Part shown: positions 7,201 to 13,369 of the stretch, one piece after another
Numbering within the stretch: position 1 is the stretch's first letter
How the letters are laid out: each line of letters starts with the position of its first letter
NCBI GenBank assembly: GCA_041485845.1
Contig: JBGPKH010000079.1
Location: 1 to 20,303, forward strand
From: OMOG01 sp041485845
GTDB taxonomy: Bacteria; Acidobacteriota; Terriglobia; Bryobacterales; Bryobacteraceae
DNA length: 20,303 nucleotides
Reading direction: 5' to 3'
Notes under the pieces: generated by a model
The model's input: the letters and a program-made list of their open reading frames with translations, nothing else
Databases searched by the model: none
Told to the model about the DNA's origin: nothing
Translations under genes and position numbers: made by a program

Positions 7201-7776
7201 TTCGGCGCGGGCCACCGCCTGAGATACAAGCCCCTCGACCGGGTGATCGGCGGCTGGACTTTGGGCAGCACGATGGTGTGGCAATCCGGCGCGCCGTTCT
7301 CCATCACGTCGGGACGCGGCACGCTGAACCGGGCGGCGCGGTCGTACTACAACACCGCCAACACCAGCCTGACCAAGTCGCAACTCGACAACGTGGTCAA
7401 GTTCCAGATGACCGGGAACGGTCCCGTGATTGTCTCGCCTTCCGCCATCAACACCGATGGCACCGGCGTGAACGTCGATGGCGAAGCCGCTTTTCAGGGC
7501 CAGGTCTTCTACAATCCCGGCGCCGGCACCCTGGGCGTTCTGCAGCGCCGCCTATTCTCGGGGCCGTGGACCTTCGGTATCGACATGAGCCTGCTGAAGA
7601 CCGTCAAGATTACCGAGCGCCACAATGTGGAGCTGCGCATGGACGCGTTCAATGCCCTGAATCACGCTACGTTCTATGCGGGCGATCAGAACATCAACTC
7701 CAGCACCTTCGGGGTGATCGGTTCGATGTTCTACCTGCCGCGCATCATGCAGTTCGGTCTGCTATACAAGTTCTGA
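4228..7776 (+). CDS. TonB-dependent receptor, Oar-like, with carboxypeptidase-regulatory domain
   Basis: This 1182-residue outer-membrane protein has a signal peptide (1-20, cleavage likely after VSA). A carboxypeptidase-regulatory-like beta-sandwich follows (about 24-105, GRVSGSVVDASGAAVPGADV). Next comes a plug domain (about 120-235, with LPILDRDVLSVLQTQPGV, VINGLRTSYSNVTLDGINV and ATETAMSTPSGTNQFHGEAF). The rest is a large beta-barrel ending in the aromatic residue expected for BAM insertion (LLYKF). The layout matches the large TonB-dependent receptors of Acidobacteriota and Oar of Myxococcus. They take up ligands in a TonB/ExbBD-dependent way; the ligand here is unknown. No SusD-type partner is present. 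Its TGA overlaps the ATG of the next gene by one base, so the two are probably translationally coupled. The ribosome site before ATG 4228 is weak (tagagat). Confidence 0.93.
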   Translation: MRIACGLLILSLLQVLPVSAQSSGRVSGSVVDASGAAVPGADVELYLAGGKKPLLTVKTSPEGLFNFIGVRAAEYDLAVNAKGFVKTIIRGLTVDAARETDVPGIKLQVATVSTSVDVTADVQGVETANAEISGTISTEEIHNLPILDRDVLSVLQTQPGVVSNGNSTTVINGLRTSYSNVTLDGINVQDNYIRDNALDYSPNKLLMGQVRQMTVVTSNANAAAFGGATETAMSTPSGTNQFHGEAFWYNRNNYFSANDWFSNQAGVPRTFLNQNQFGGSLGGPIRKDKLFFYFNYESVRAHQQIGADALILTAPARSGIFSYRDTGGTLRQVNVLGLRGITTIDPTMQNLLNQVPGPQFINNLQVGDGLNTGGYRFNQRDNQTRDNVTGKLDYNLSTRHAISGSYLWNRDNLDRPDAENDYSLIPKAYNLNHANFVSTSWRWTPSGRLTNEVRAGFNLTYGYFFNSQQFGKYYLSGMLYSNPVNEFQPQGRTTNTFALSDDAAWQRGRHYIQFGFHGQNIRVRTYDSAGVVPAYFLGMGTGQPALTRNNLPGIGSTDLGSANALLASLGGYIDSYSQTLNVTSRTSGFVDGAPYLRHLRLNDYDLYVQDKWKLSPRLTLTLGLRWQLPGVADERDSLELLPVIKGSLVQTLMSDATFDFAGKSVGRPWYNRRWKDFAPNAGFAWDVFGNGKTAVRGGYAIHYVNDQELIAPENMAFHNEGLQGIATDIGLSDRVATGVPQIFRPAYQVPIKASDNYVNDPFSGITSIDPNLHRPYVQQYSIGIQHDFKGTVLEARYVGNHVVGAYRAFDFNQVQVVENGFLADFLRAQNNGYLAQAKTGVFNPNFNASIPGSQQLTVFPKLGQRGLLNNGTVQFYLQTGEVGELATIYQTNGLQGSVNFFRNPNALLADMLTNYSSSSYNSLQLVARHRTRSGLSLEANYTFSKVLSDGDGDLQTRFQAFLDFNNPGLERSRANFDLNHMIKAFGYYQLPFGAGHRLRYKPLDRVIGGWTLGSTMVWQSGAPFSITSGRGTLNRAARSYYNTANTSLTKSQLDNVVKFQMTGNGPVIVSPSAINTDGTGVNVDGEAAFQGQVFYNPGAGTLGVLQRRLFSGPWTFGIDMSLLKTVKITERHNVELRMDAFNALNHATFYAGDQNINSSTFGVIGSMFYLPRIMQFGLLYKF

Positions 7777-8570
7777 TGGACCAACTCCTCGACCTGCTTT
7801 CCAGCGCCAAGGTCTATGACCTGGCGCAGCCGTATTTCATCGGCATGCCGCACCATCCGGCGCATCCGCCGTTCCTGTTCAGCCTGGTGAAACAGCACGG
7901 CGAGTACTTGGGGCCGAACGGCAACAGTTCGGCCTCCGACGCCATCGCGATGGGCAGTCACGTCGGCACCCACATCGACGCCCTCTGTCACTTCTCCTGC
8001 GGAGGGAAACTGTATGGCGGCGAGGAGGCGGCGGCGGTGCAGTCGTACGCCGGGGGCTTGCGGAAGTATTCCATAGACACCGTTCCGCCGATCCTGCGGC
8101 GCGGCGTAATGCTGGACATCGCGGGCCTGCTCGGCACACAAGCTCTCGCTCGGGATTACGAAATTACGGCGGCGGATCTGGACGCGGCGGTTCTGGCTCA
8201 GGGTGTCGAGATCCACAAAGGCGACGTGGTGCTGCTGCGCACCGGCTGGGCGGCCTGGTTCAGAGATCCCGTGAAGTTCATCTCTTCGGTACACGGGCCC
8301 GGGCCGGCCATCGGCGGCGGGCAATGGCTCAGCCGGCGGGGAGTGTATGCGGTAGGCTCGGATACCGTGGCGTTCGAGAAGGCGCCGAATCCCTCGATGC
8401 CGGTACACGTGCATTTGCTGGTAGAGTCGGGCGTGCACATTATCGAATGCCTCAATTTGGAAGAACTGGCGGTAGCCCGCGCCTACGAGTTCGCTTTTGT
8501 AGCGCTGCCGCTGAAGATTCAGGGTGCAACCGCGTCACCGATTCGACCGGTCGCGGTGGTACGGACGTAG
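7776..8570 (+). CDS. Cyclase family protein (kynurenine-formamidase-like metal hydrolase)
   Basis: The 264-residue protein belongs to the cyclase/KynB-like family of metal-dependent hydrolases. The metal-binding signature is complete: H62-V-G-T-H66-I-D68-A-L-C-H72-F, inside GSHVGTHIDALCHF. Family features downstream include GDVVLLRTGW and GVYAVGSDTVAFE. There is no signal peptide, so it is probably cytoplasmic. Known members hydrolyse N-formylkynurenine, cyclic amides or isatin; the substrate here cannot be read from sequence. ATG 7776 lies within the receptor's stop (TGATG), the usual sign of termination-reinitiation. This suggests that the imported ligand, or a product of it, could be the substrate, which is inference. 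The C-terminal end converges with the next gene, leaving a 3-nt gap. Confidence 0.9.
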   Translation: MDQLLDLLSSAKVYDLAQPYFIGMPHHPAHPPFLFSLVKQHGEYLGPNGNSSASDAIAMGSHVGTHIDALCHFSCGGKLYGGEEAAAVQSYAGGLRKYSIDTVPPILRRGVMLDIAGLLGTQALARDYEITAADLDAAVLAQGVEIHKGDVVLLRTGWAAWFRDPVKFISSVHGPGPAIGGGQWLSRRGVYAVGSDTVAFEKAPNPSMPVHVHLLVESGVHIIECLNLEELAVARAYEFAFVALPLKIQGATASPIRPVAVVRT

Positions 8571-8573
8571 CCA

Positions 8574-9872
8574 CTACTTGGGCCGCCGGTACAACCCGCC
8601 GCCCAACTGCCGCATCATCTTGCCCCACAGCGCCTGCGAGAGATCTTCGGCGTCGCTCTCCTGCACAGGCGTTACTGCAATATGTAGCCCTGCCATTTCG
8701 TCCGTGCTCCCGGGTCCCCACACCACACGCTTCGGCGGATGGTTCGGGTTGCGCGGATTCTCCTGCGAATTGTCGTACGTGAACTCCATTTCCACTCGGG
8801 TGCCTTCCGGCATCCATAGTGGCTCCGCATAGGTGTACTGCTGCTGCCAGTTGAAGTTCCAGTCGGGGATGCGAATCAGGGTGCGCCGCGTTCCGTCCGG
8901 CAGGACCGCATACGCGTACATCTCCCGGCACAAATAGTGCGCGTGAGGATTGATGCCCAGCGCGTCCACGTCCACCGGAGTGGTGAAATGATCGGTCACC
9001 TTGTAGTTACGCGTTCCCGCCGGGATGTCGATGCGGTTCGATCCCAGCGGAAGATCCATGACCCGGCGCCGCGGTTTCTGATCGGTGAAGTAGAGCGCCA
9101 GCCGCGTGCGGTCGGTTTCCGGTTTGCCAGTAGGGTGGTAGTGGACCTGGAGCACCAGGTCCGCCCCTCCGTGCAGCAGTTCGGGAATCCCATCCGGCAT
9201 GCGCGCCGGGATGGAGCCCGGCGTCCACCCGCCCAGTCCGCGCGCCGGGAGGAATCCGGGAGTACCAAAGCATGAATACCCTGTACCGGTATCGCGTTTG
9301 CGCGCGGTACCGCTGATGTCCTGGAAGAGGATGGCATGATGCACCACCCTGGGGTTTCCGGGGCGCATGTCGAGCGCGCTCACCCAACGGTCGCGGCCGG
9401 GCGCGGTGGGGATCGCAAAACAGCGGTACTCGTCGGCGCCTTCGGCGGGCACCTCGAAGGCGGTGCGCATCTGCGCTTCCAGATCCGGCTTGCCCAATTG
9501 CCAGCCCTCCGGAAATTTGGGCGGCGGGGGAGTCTCGGCCGCGTTGCCTTCGGGCGCGCCGGCGTCTGCCCAGTGCGCGAGAGTGGCGATTTCCGCCGGG
9601 CTGAGCCGGCGCTCGTGCTGGAAATGCGGTTCGCTCGGCAGCCAGGGAGGCATATAGCGACGCGCCGTGACGGCGGCGATCAGCTTCGCGCGTTTGGCGG
9701 CGTCCGGGTAGGGCATCAGGCTGAACGGGCCGACTCCCGCGGGCCGGTGGCACGACACGCATTCGCGGTAGAGGATCGGAGCGACGTCATGGGAGAAGGT
9801 CGGGCCCGCGGCCATCGCCGGAGCGACCGCCAGTAACTGAGCCGCGACCGCCAGCTTGCGCCACCACAACAA
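8574..9872 (-). CDS. Secreted cytochrome c / PHM-type copper monooxygenase fusion
   Basis: About 432 residues. A signal peptide (LLWWRKLAVAAQLLAVAPAMAAG) is followed by a cytochrome-c-like domain with C38-V-S-C41-H42 and a likely axial M74 (RRYMPPW). Then comes a two-part domain resembling ascorbate-dependent type II copper monooxygenases (PHM/DBH). The copper ligands known from PHM have counterparts: HH at 178-179 and H244 (LQVHYHP) for CuH, and H310, H312 (PHAH) and M393 (STDEMAGLHI) for CuM. I infer an extracytoplasmic hydroxylase whose electrons come through its own heme. I chose TTG 9872, which puts the signal peptide first. The frame also has an ATG at 10013, but those extra 47 residues overlap the upstream gene and a palindromic spacer and look non-coding. 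The start is the least certain part. Confidence 0.82.
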   Translation of the reverse strand: MLWWRKLAVAAQLLAVAPAMAAGPTFSHDVAPILYRECVSCHRPAGVGPFSLMPYPDAAKRAKLIAAVTARRYMPPWLPSEPHFQHERRLSPAEIATLAHWADAGAPEGNAAETPPPPKFPEGWQLGKPDLEAQMRTAFEVPAEGADEYRCFAIPTAPGRDRWVSALDMRPGNPRVVHHAILFQDISGTARKRDTGTGYSCFGTPGFLPARGLGGWTPGSIPARMPDGIPELLHGGADLVLQVHYHPTGKPETDRTRLALYFTDQKPRRRVMDLPLGSNRIDIPAGTRNYKVTDHFTTPVDVDALGINPHAHYLCREMYAYAVLPDGTRRTLIRIPDWNFNWQQQYTYAEPLWMPEGTRVEMEFTYDNSQENPRNPNHPPKRVVWGPGSTDEMAGLHIAVTPVQESDAEDLSQALWGKMMRQLGGGLYRRPK

Positions 9873-9893
9873 ATCCCGCGCCTTCAGAGGTGG

Positions 9894-9913
9894 GGCAGGC
9901 GCTTTCGCCTGCC
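9894..9913. repeat. REP-like perfect palindrome in a minus-strand intergenic spacer
   Basis: GGCAGGCG, loop cttt, then CGCCTGCC is a perfect 8-bp stem with a 4-nt loop. A second inverted pair lies directly beyond it (CCTGCG 9921-9926 with CGCAGG 9946-9951), plus a direct repeat TTCGCAG at 9936 and 9944. The whole spacer between two minus-strand genes is thus structured. I suspect a dispersed extragenic palindromic element of the kind common in high-GC soil bacteria. There is no U-tract, so a plain terminator is less likely. Confidence 0.6.
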
Positions 9914-9961
9914 GAGCCCGCCTGCGGCCGATTCTTTCGCAGCTTCGCAGGAACCCACGCT

Positions 9962-11050
9962 TCACGTCATTCGTTCCATGGCTTGCAGCAGCGCGCGGAT
10001 GTATCCGTAGCAAAAGGCGAAGGACTGGAGTCCGCCGGGATCGCCCGGCGCCTGCGGCACGTGATCGGGCATCAGCATGTAGGGGTAGCCGACCTCGCGA
10101 TAAACCTGAATGGCCTTGACGAAATCGATGTCGCCCTCGTCCGGAAAGACCTCCACGAAATCGTCGCGATGCCCGCGAATGTTACGGAAGTGAACGTTGA
10201 AGATTTTCTGGCGCGACCCGAAGTAGCGAATCACGTCGTAGATTTCCTTGCCGGGGTCGCGCAGCATTTCGGAAACGGTGCCCTGGCAGAAGTTGATGCC
10301 GTGATAGGCGCTGGCCTTGATGGTGATGAATCTCTTCAACCCTTCGACCGTGCCGAGAACCCGGTCCACGCCCTGATAGCCCTCGGGAGGGACGCCGGGA
10401 TCGTGGGGGTGGCATGCCATCCGGATTTTGTACTCTTCGGCGACGGGAATGACGCGCTCCAGGAAATAGGTGATGCGCTCCCAGAAGCGGTCGGCCTTGA
10501 CGACTCCGGCGCGCGTGACCGGCGGGTCTGGATGCGCGTCCTTGAGGCGCCAGGTGCTGTACGAGGCATCGCCGCGGCCGGGCGAGCGGCCGGTGCGTAT
10601 GACGCCGAGGATGCTCATGTTGTACTTGATCGCCGGGATGCCCGCCGCGGCGCAGTTCTTGATCATGGTTTGCAGCGACTCGATGTCGCGGTCGCGCTCG
10701 GGGCTCTGCGCGAGCATGATGGCGGGGTGCCTCTCGCGGTCGATGTGGCTGGACGACAGGAACGGAGGTGCGAGGCAATCGATGCTGATGCCGTTCTTGT
10801 CGGCCAGGTCGCGCATCGTCTTGAGCTCGTCGACCGTGGCGTAGAGACGGCCGTCGGCGATCTGGGGGTAGCCGCAGATGTTACGCACGCCGTAGCGGGC
10901 GAAGTACTTGAGGTGCGTTTCGTTGGTGGGAGAGCTTTGGCAGCCGAGCTTCATCAGGATCGGCTTGGCCGGCGCGGCAGGCACCGCCGGCGTGGTGGCC
11001 AGCGCGGCCGCGGCGGCGCCGGAAGCAGAGAAGAATTTCCTGCGATTCAT
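9962..11050 (-). CDS. Tat-exported TIM-barrel protein, mannonate dehydratase (UxuA)-like
   Basis: The 362-residue product starts MNRRKFFSASGAAAAALATT, a twin-arginine signal, which is why I choose ATG 11050 over the upstream TTG/ATG options. The body is a xylose-isomerase-like TIM barrel. The metal-site motifs known from UxuA have counterparts in order: H214-P-H-D217 (HPHDPGVPPEGYQG), C255 (NFCQGT), H287 (HFRNIRG) and D329-H330 (MPDHVP). UxuA removes water from D-mannonate in uronate catabolism, but cytoplasmic UxuA has no export signal. This protein may be an exported relative with another sugar-acid or sugar substrate. It lies between the alginate-lyase-like and copper-monooxygenase genes, all on the minus strand with spacers of 145 and 89 nt. 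Confidence 0.8.
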   Translation of the reverse strand: MNRRKFFSASGAAAAALATTPAVPAAPAKPILMKLGCQSSPTNETHLKYFARYGVRNICGYPQIADGRLYATVDELKTMRDLADKNGISIDCLAPPFLSSSHIDRERHPAIMLAQSPERDRDIESLQTMIKNCAAAGIPAIKYNMSILGVIRTGRSPGRGDASYSTWRLKDAHPDPPVTRAGVVKADRFWERITYFLERVIPVAEEYKIRMACHPHDPGVPPEGYQGVDRVLGTVEGLKRFITIKASAYHGINFCQGTVSEMLRDPGKEIYDVIRYFGSRQKIFNVHFRNIRGHRDDFVEVFPDEGDIDFVKAIQVYREVGYPYMLMPDHVPQAPGDPGGLQSFAFCYGYIRALLQAMERMT

Positions 11051-11195
11051 GTATGCAAGGCTATCACACGTGGCGTCAATGCGAGCAGGTGAACGGAACA
11101 TTGCGGAAACCGAGGAACAGGATCTCCATCAGGCTTCCTGCAAGGTGCTGCTCGAGCGATGTCCGCGAAACCCCGGAGGGGGTTCCTGATCGGCG
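11051..11195. other. Intergenic spacer with short inverted repeat
   Basis: This spacer separates two minus-strand genes. It contains AACCCC, GGAG, GGGGTT (11169-11184), a perfect 6-bp GC-rich stem 12 nt after the stop of the alginate-lyase-like gene. It could act as a weak terminator or an mRNA 3'-end stabiliser, but no U-tract follows on the minus strand. I see no convincing promoter or small ORF here. Confidence 0.4.
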
Positions 11196-12368
11196 CTAAA
11201 CTGTCACCGCCAGATCCACCAACTGCACCCACGGCGACTCTGACCGCGGCAACGCGCGGTAAGCCGTCAGCAGATCGCCGGCATGCAGGGCCGCACCGGC
11301 GAGCGCGGGGAAGATGGTGCCATCCGAGTTGTACTTCGTGATCTGCTGCTTGCGCCACGTCTCCGGATGCGCCACGAACGGCATCAGGTAACGGAACGAC
11401 GTCTCGATCCCGAGGCCCTGCGGCGTGCGGTATTTCCAGAGGCTCACGCCGTTGGTCTCCGCGATGCGGCAGAGCACCGCGAACGCATCCAGGTTCATCG
11501 CCGAATAGCTCAGCGACTGCGTGCGCGCCTCCTCCCTCGGGCAACTGCCGTCGGGCTGGATTTCCGTGGGCACCAGGTAGTTCCTGTAGTGGTCCCACGC
11601 CATGGTCTTCGCGGCGGCATCTCCCACCAGCGTGGCATAGGCCGCTGCCTGCGCCGTCCACCAAGTGGCGTGATTGTTGCTCGATTTCTTCTCGTCGAGC
11701 CCCTTCTTGCTGGTGGTCATCCAGCGCAGGTAGTCGACGAACCAGCGGTGTACGCCGTCCACCACCTTGGCGTCGAGCAGGCTGTCCTGTTCGAGCAGCG
11801 CCACGCCCTGTGCGCCGTGAATCAGCGATACGGTGTCGATGATGCCGGTGCCGCGACCGGTATTGTGGCCGCGCACCGCCTGCCCAAATTCCAGATTGGG
11901 ATTCATGCGCGTCTGGGGGTCCACGAACCACGTGGAGAGCACCAGCGACGCGTGTTCCGCGCAGCGCTTGTCTTTGAGCAGGTATGCCCCCATCCCCAGC
12001 GAAAGCACGGCCGAGCACATGTTGCCCAGGTCGCTGCGATTGCCCATGAAACGCGCGGGATTGCGCTCGCCATCCTTGCGGATGTAGGGGCCCTTGGGGT
12101 TCTTGGGGTCGGGCCACCAGTAAGGGCCCTCGCTGTAGTAGTCGTGGGGACCGGCGTCGACGTTTTCCGGACGATGCGTGGTCACGCTCCAGGGGCCGGC
12201 TTTCAACGCCGCATCGGCACTCTTACGGACCGCCTCCCGCGGCTTCGCGTCGCGCATGCGTTGGGCCTGCGCGGCGGTCAGCAGGATCGAGCGCTCGCCG
12301 GGCGCGGCCGTGGCGGGCGCCCCCAGGAACGCGGAGGCGGACATACAGAAGCGCCGGCGGGTTAGCAT
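11196..12368 (-). CDS. Exported alginate lyase family protein (PF05426-type)
   Basis: The 390-residue product begins MLTRRRFCMSASAFLGAPAT, a Tat-like signal with an RR pair. An alpha/alpha-barrel lyase domain follows. Diagnostic stretches are DYYSEGPYWWPDP (77-89), the catalytic-site motif N231-N232-H233 (SSNNHATWW), and R282 to Y288 (ARTQSLSY), which correspond to the Asn/His/Arg/Tyr residues known in PL5-type alginate lyases. It probably beta-eliminates uronate-containing polysaccharide in the periplasm or outside the cell; alginate itself is not proven. ATG 12368 is preferred, though ATG 12377 (three codons upstream) is possible and neither has a clear ribosome site. It is transcribed away from the leaderless promoter at 12429, so the 95-nt gap holds control elements for both directions. 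Confidence 0.87.
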   Translation of the reverse strand: MLTRRRFCMSASAFLGAPATAAPGERSILLTAAQAQRMRDAKPREAVRKSADAALKAGPWSVTTHRPENVDAGPHDYYSEGPYWWPDPKNPKGPYIRKDGERNPARFMGNRSDLGNMCSAVLSLGMGAYLLKDKRCAEHASLVLSTWFVDPQTRMNPNLEFGQAVRGHNTGRGTGIIDTVSLIHGAQGVALLEQDSLLDAKVVDGVHRWFVDYLRWMTTSKKGLDEKKSSNNHATWWTAQAAAYATLVGDAAAKTMAWDHYRNYLVPTEIQPDGSCPREEARTQSLSYSAMNLDAFAVLCRIAETNGVSLWKYRTPQGLGIETSFRYLMPFVAHPETWRKQQITKYNSDGTIFPALAGAALHAGDLLTAYRALPRSESPWVQLVDLAVTV

Positions 12369-12428
12369 ATGCAACATGGTAACGCCGGGGCGAGGGGCGC
12401 CCAGTTTTCGAACGCGTTCAGTTTTTGC

Positions 12429-12457
12429 TTGACTCCACCCCACTGCCGGCGCATAAT
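12429..12457 (+). promoter_or_regulatory. Strong sigma70-type promoter giving a leaderless mRNA
   Basis: TTGACT (12429-12434), exactly 17 nt, then CATAAT (12452-12457): 5/6 matches at both boxes. The predicted transcription start falls at about 12463-12465, on or next to the ATG at 12464, and no Shine-Dalgarno sequence is present. This predicts a leaderless transcript for the membrane gene and probably the two genes after it. The spacer reads ccaccccactgccggcg. Motif evidence only. Confidence 0.65.
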
Positions 12458-12463
12458 TTGAAC

Positions 12464-13363
12464 ATGTTCAATCTCAGCCGTTCGCAATGGAGCCTGATCT
12501 TCCTGATCGTGGCGGTGACCGCCGGCAGCATCGCGTACCGGCTCATCGTCAGTCACCGCATGGTGCAGACCTCCCTGCTGTTCATCGGCATGCCGGCGGT
12601 GATCGCCATTTTTCTGGCAATGACGCCCAAGGCCCGGACGGCCAAGGGCGCGATCGTCAAGGGCATCACGCTGGCCCTTCTGATTTCGGGACCGGTGCTC
12701 GGCGAAGGCTTCATCTGCGTCCTGATGGCCTCGCCTATCTTCTACCTGGTCGGACTGTTGATCGGCGCGTTCGTGGACTGGGGCCGCGATAAGAGAAATG
12801 TGACGATCTCCTGTCTGGTGGCGATCCTGATTCCCCTCAGCATGGAGGGAACATCGCCGCGCCTGTCCTTCCGCCGCGACGAGACGGTCACCGCGTCGCA
12901 AGTGGTTTCCGCTTCGATGGAGCAGGTGGCACGCGCGCTGGCGCGCAGCCCGCGGGTCGACCTCCCGATTCCGTTGTTCGGGCGCATCGGATTTCCCCGT
13001 CCCACCGAAGCCAACGGAACCGGCCTCGAAGCCGGCGCCACGCGCACCATCCACTTCGCGGGCGGCGAGGGCCATGCCGGCGACCTCACTCTGCGCGCAT
13101 CCGAATCGCGGCCGGGTTACGTGCGGTTTGAAAAGGTCAAGGATCGCAGCCACATCGCTCTCTGGCTCGGTTGGCAGTCTTCCGAAACTCAGTGGACCGC
13201 CCTGGATGCCGGCCACACGCGCGTCACCTGGACGCTGCACTTCGAGAGACGCCTCGACCCCGCGTGGTACTTCCGCCCATGGGAGCGCTATGCCGTACGG
13301 CTTTCGGCGGAATACCTCATCCAGGCCAATGCCGTTCCGGCCGCCGCGGAGCGCAGCGAGTAG
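12464..13363 (+). CDS. Membrane protein with N-terminal TM bundle and C-terminal SRPBCC-like domain
   Basis: The 299-residue protein has four or five hydrophobic segments (about 10-30, 35-54, 64-80, 82-104 and 113-127). A soluble region of about 155 residues follows (from about 142) and resembles SRPBCC/START-type ligand-binding folds. It opens VTASQVVSASMEQVARAL, has a G-x-R-x-I-x-F-x-G-type strand (GATRTIHFAGGEG), and ends TRVTWTLHFERRLDPAWYF plus YLIQA. That fold binds lipids, polyketides or other hydrophobic ligands in a cavity. The fold call is by pattern and not certain. ATG 12464 is fixed by the promoter at 12429-12457; the in-frame TTG upstream lies within the promoter. The next gene starts 6 nt after the stop, so an operon is very likely. 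Confidence 0.7.
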   Translation: MFNLSRSQWSLIFLIVAVTAGSIAYRLIVSHRMVQTSLLFIGMPAVIAIFLAMTPKARTAKGAIVKGITLALLISGPVLGEGFICVLMASPIFYLVGLLIGAFVDWGRDKRNVTISCLVAILIPLSMEGTSPRLSFRRDETVTASQVVSASMEQVARALARSPRVDLPIPLFGRIGFPRPTEANGTGLEAGATRTIHFAGGEGHAGDLTLRASESRPGYVRFEKVKDRSHIALWLGWQSSETQWTALDAGHTRVTWTLHFERRLDPAWYFRPWERYAVRLSAEYLIQANAVPAAAERSE

Positions 13364-13369
13364 ACGCTC

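Noticed and set aside
6043..7383. 446-residue open frame antisense to the TonB receptor barrel
   Set aside because: It mirrors the codon structure of the receptor gene and has no recognisable domain.
9873..10013. N-terminal extension of the copper monooxygenase to ATG 10013
   Set aside because: It would overlap the UxuA-like gene and translate the palindromic spacer; the signal peptide would be buried 50 residues inside.
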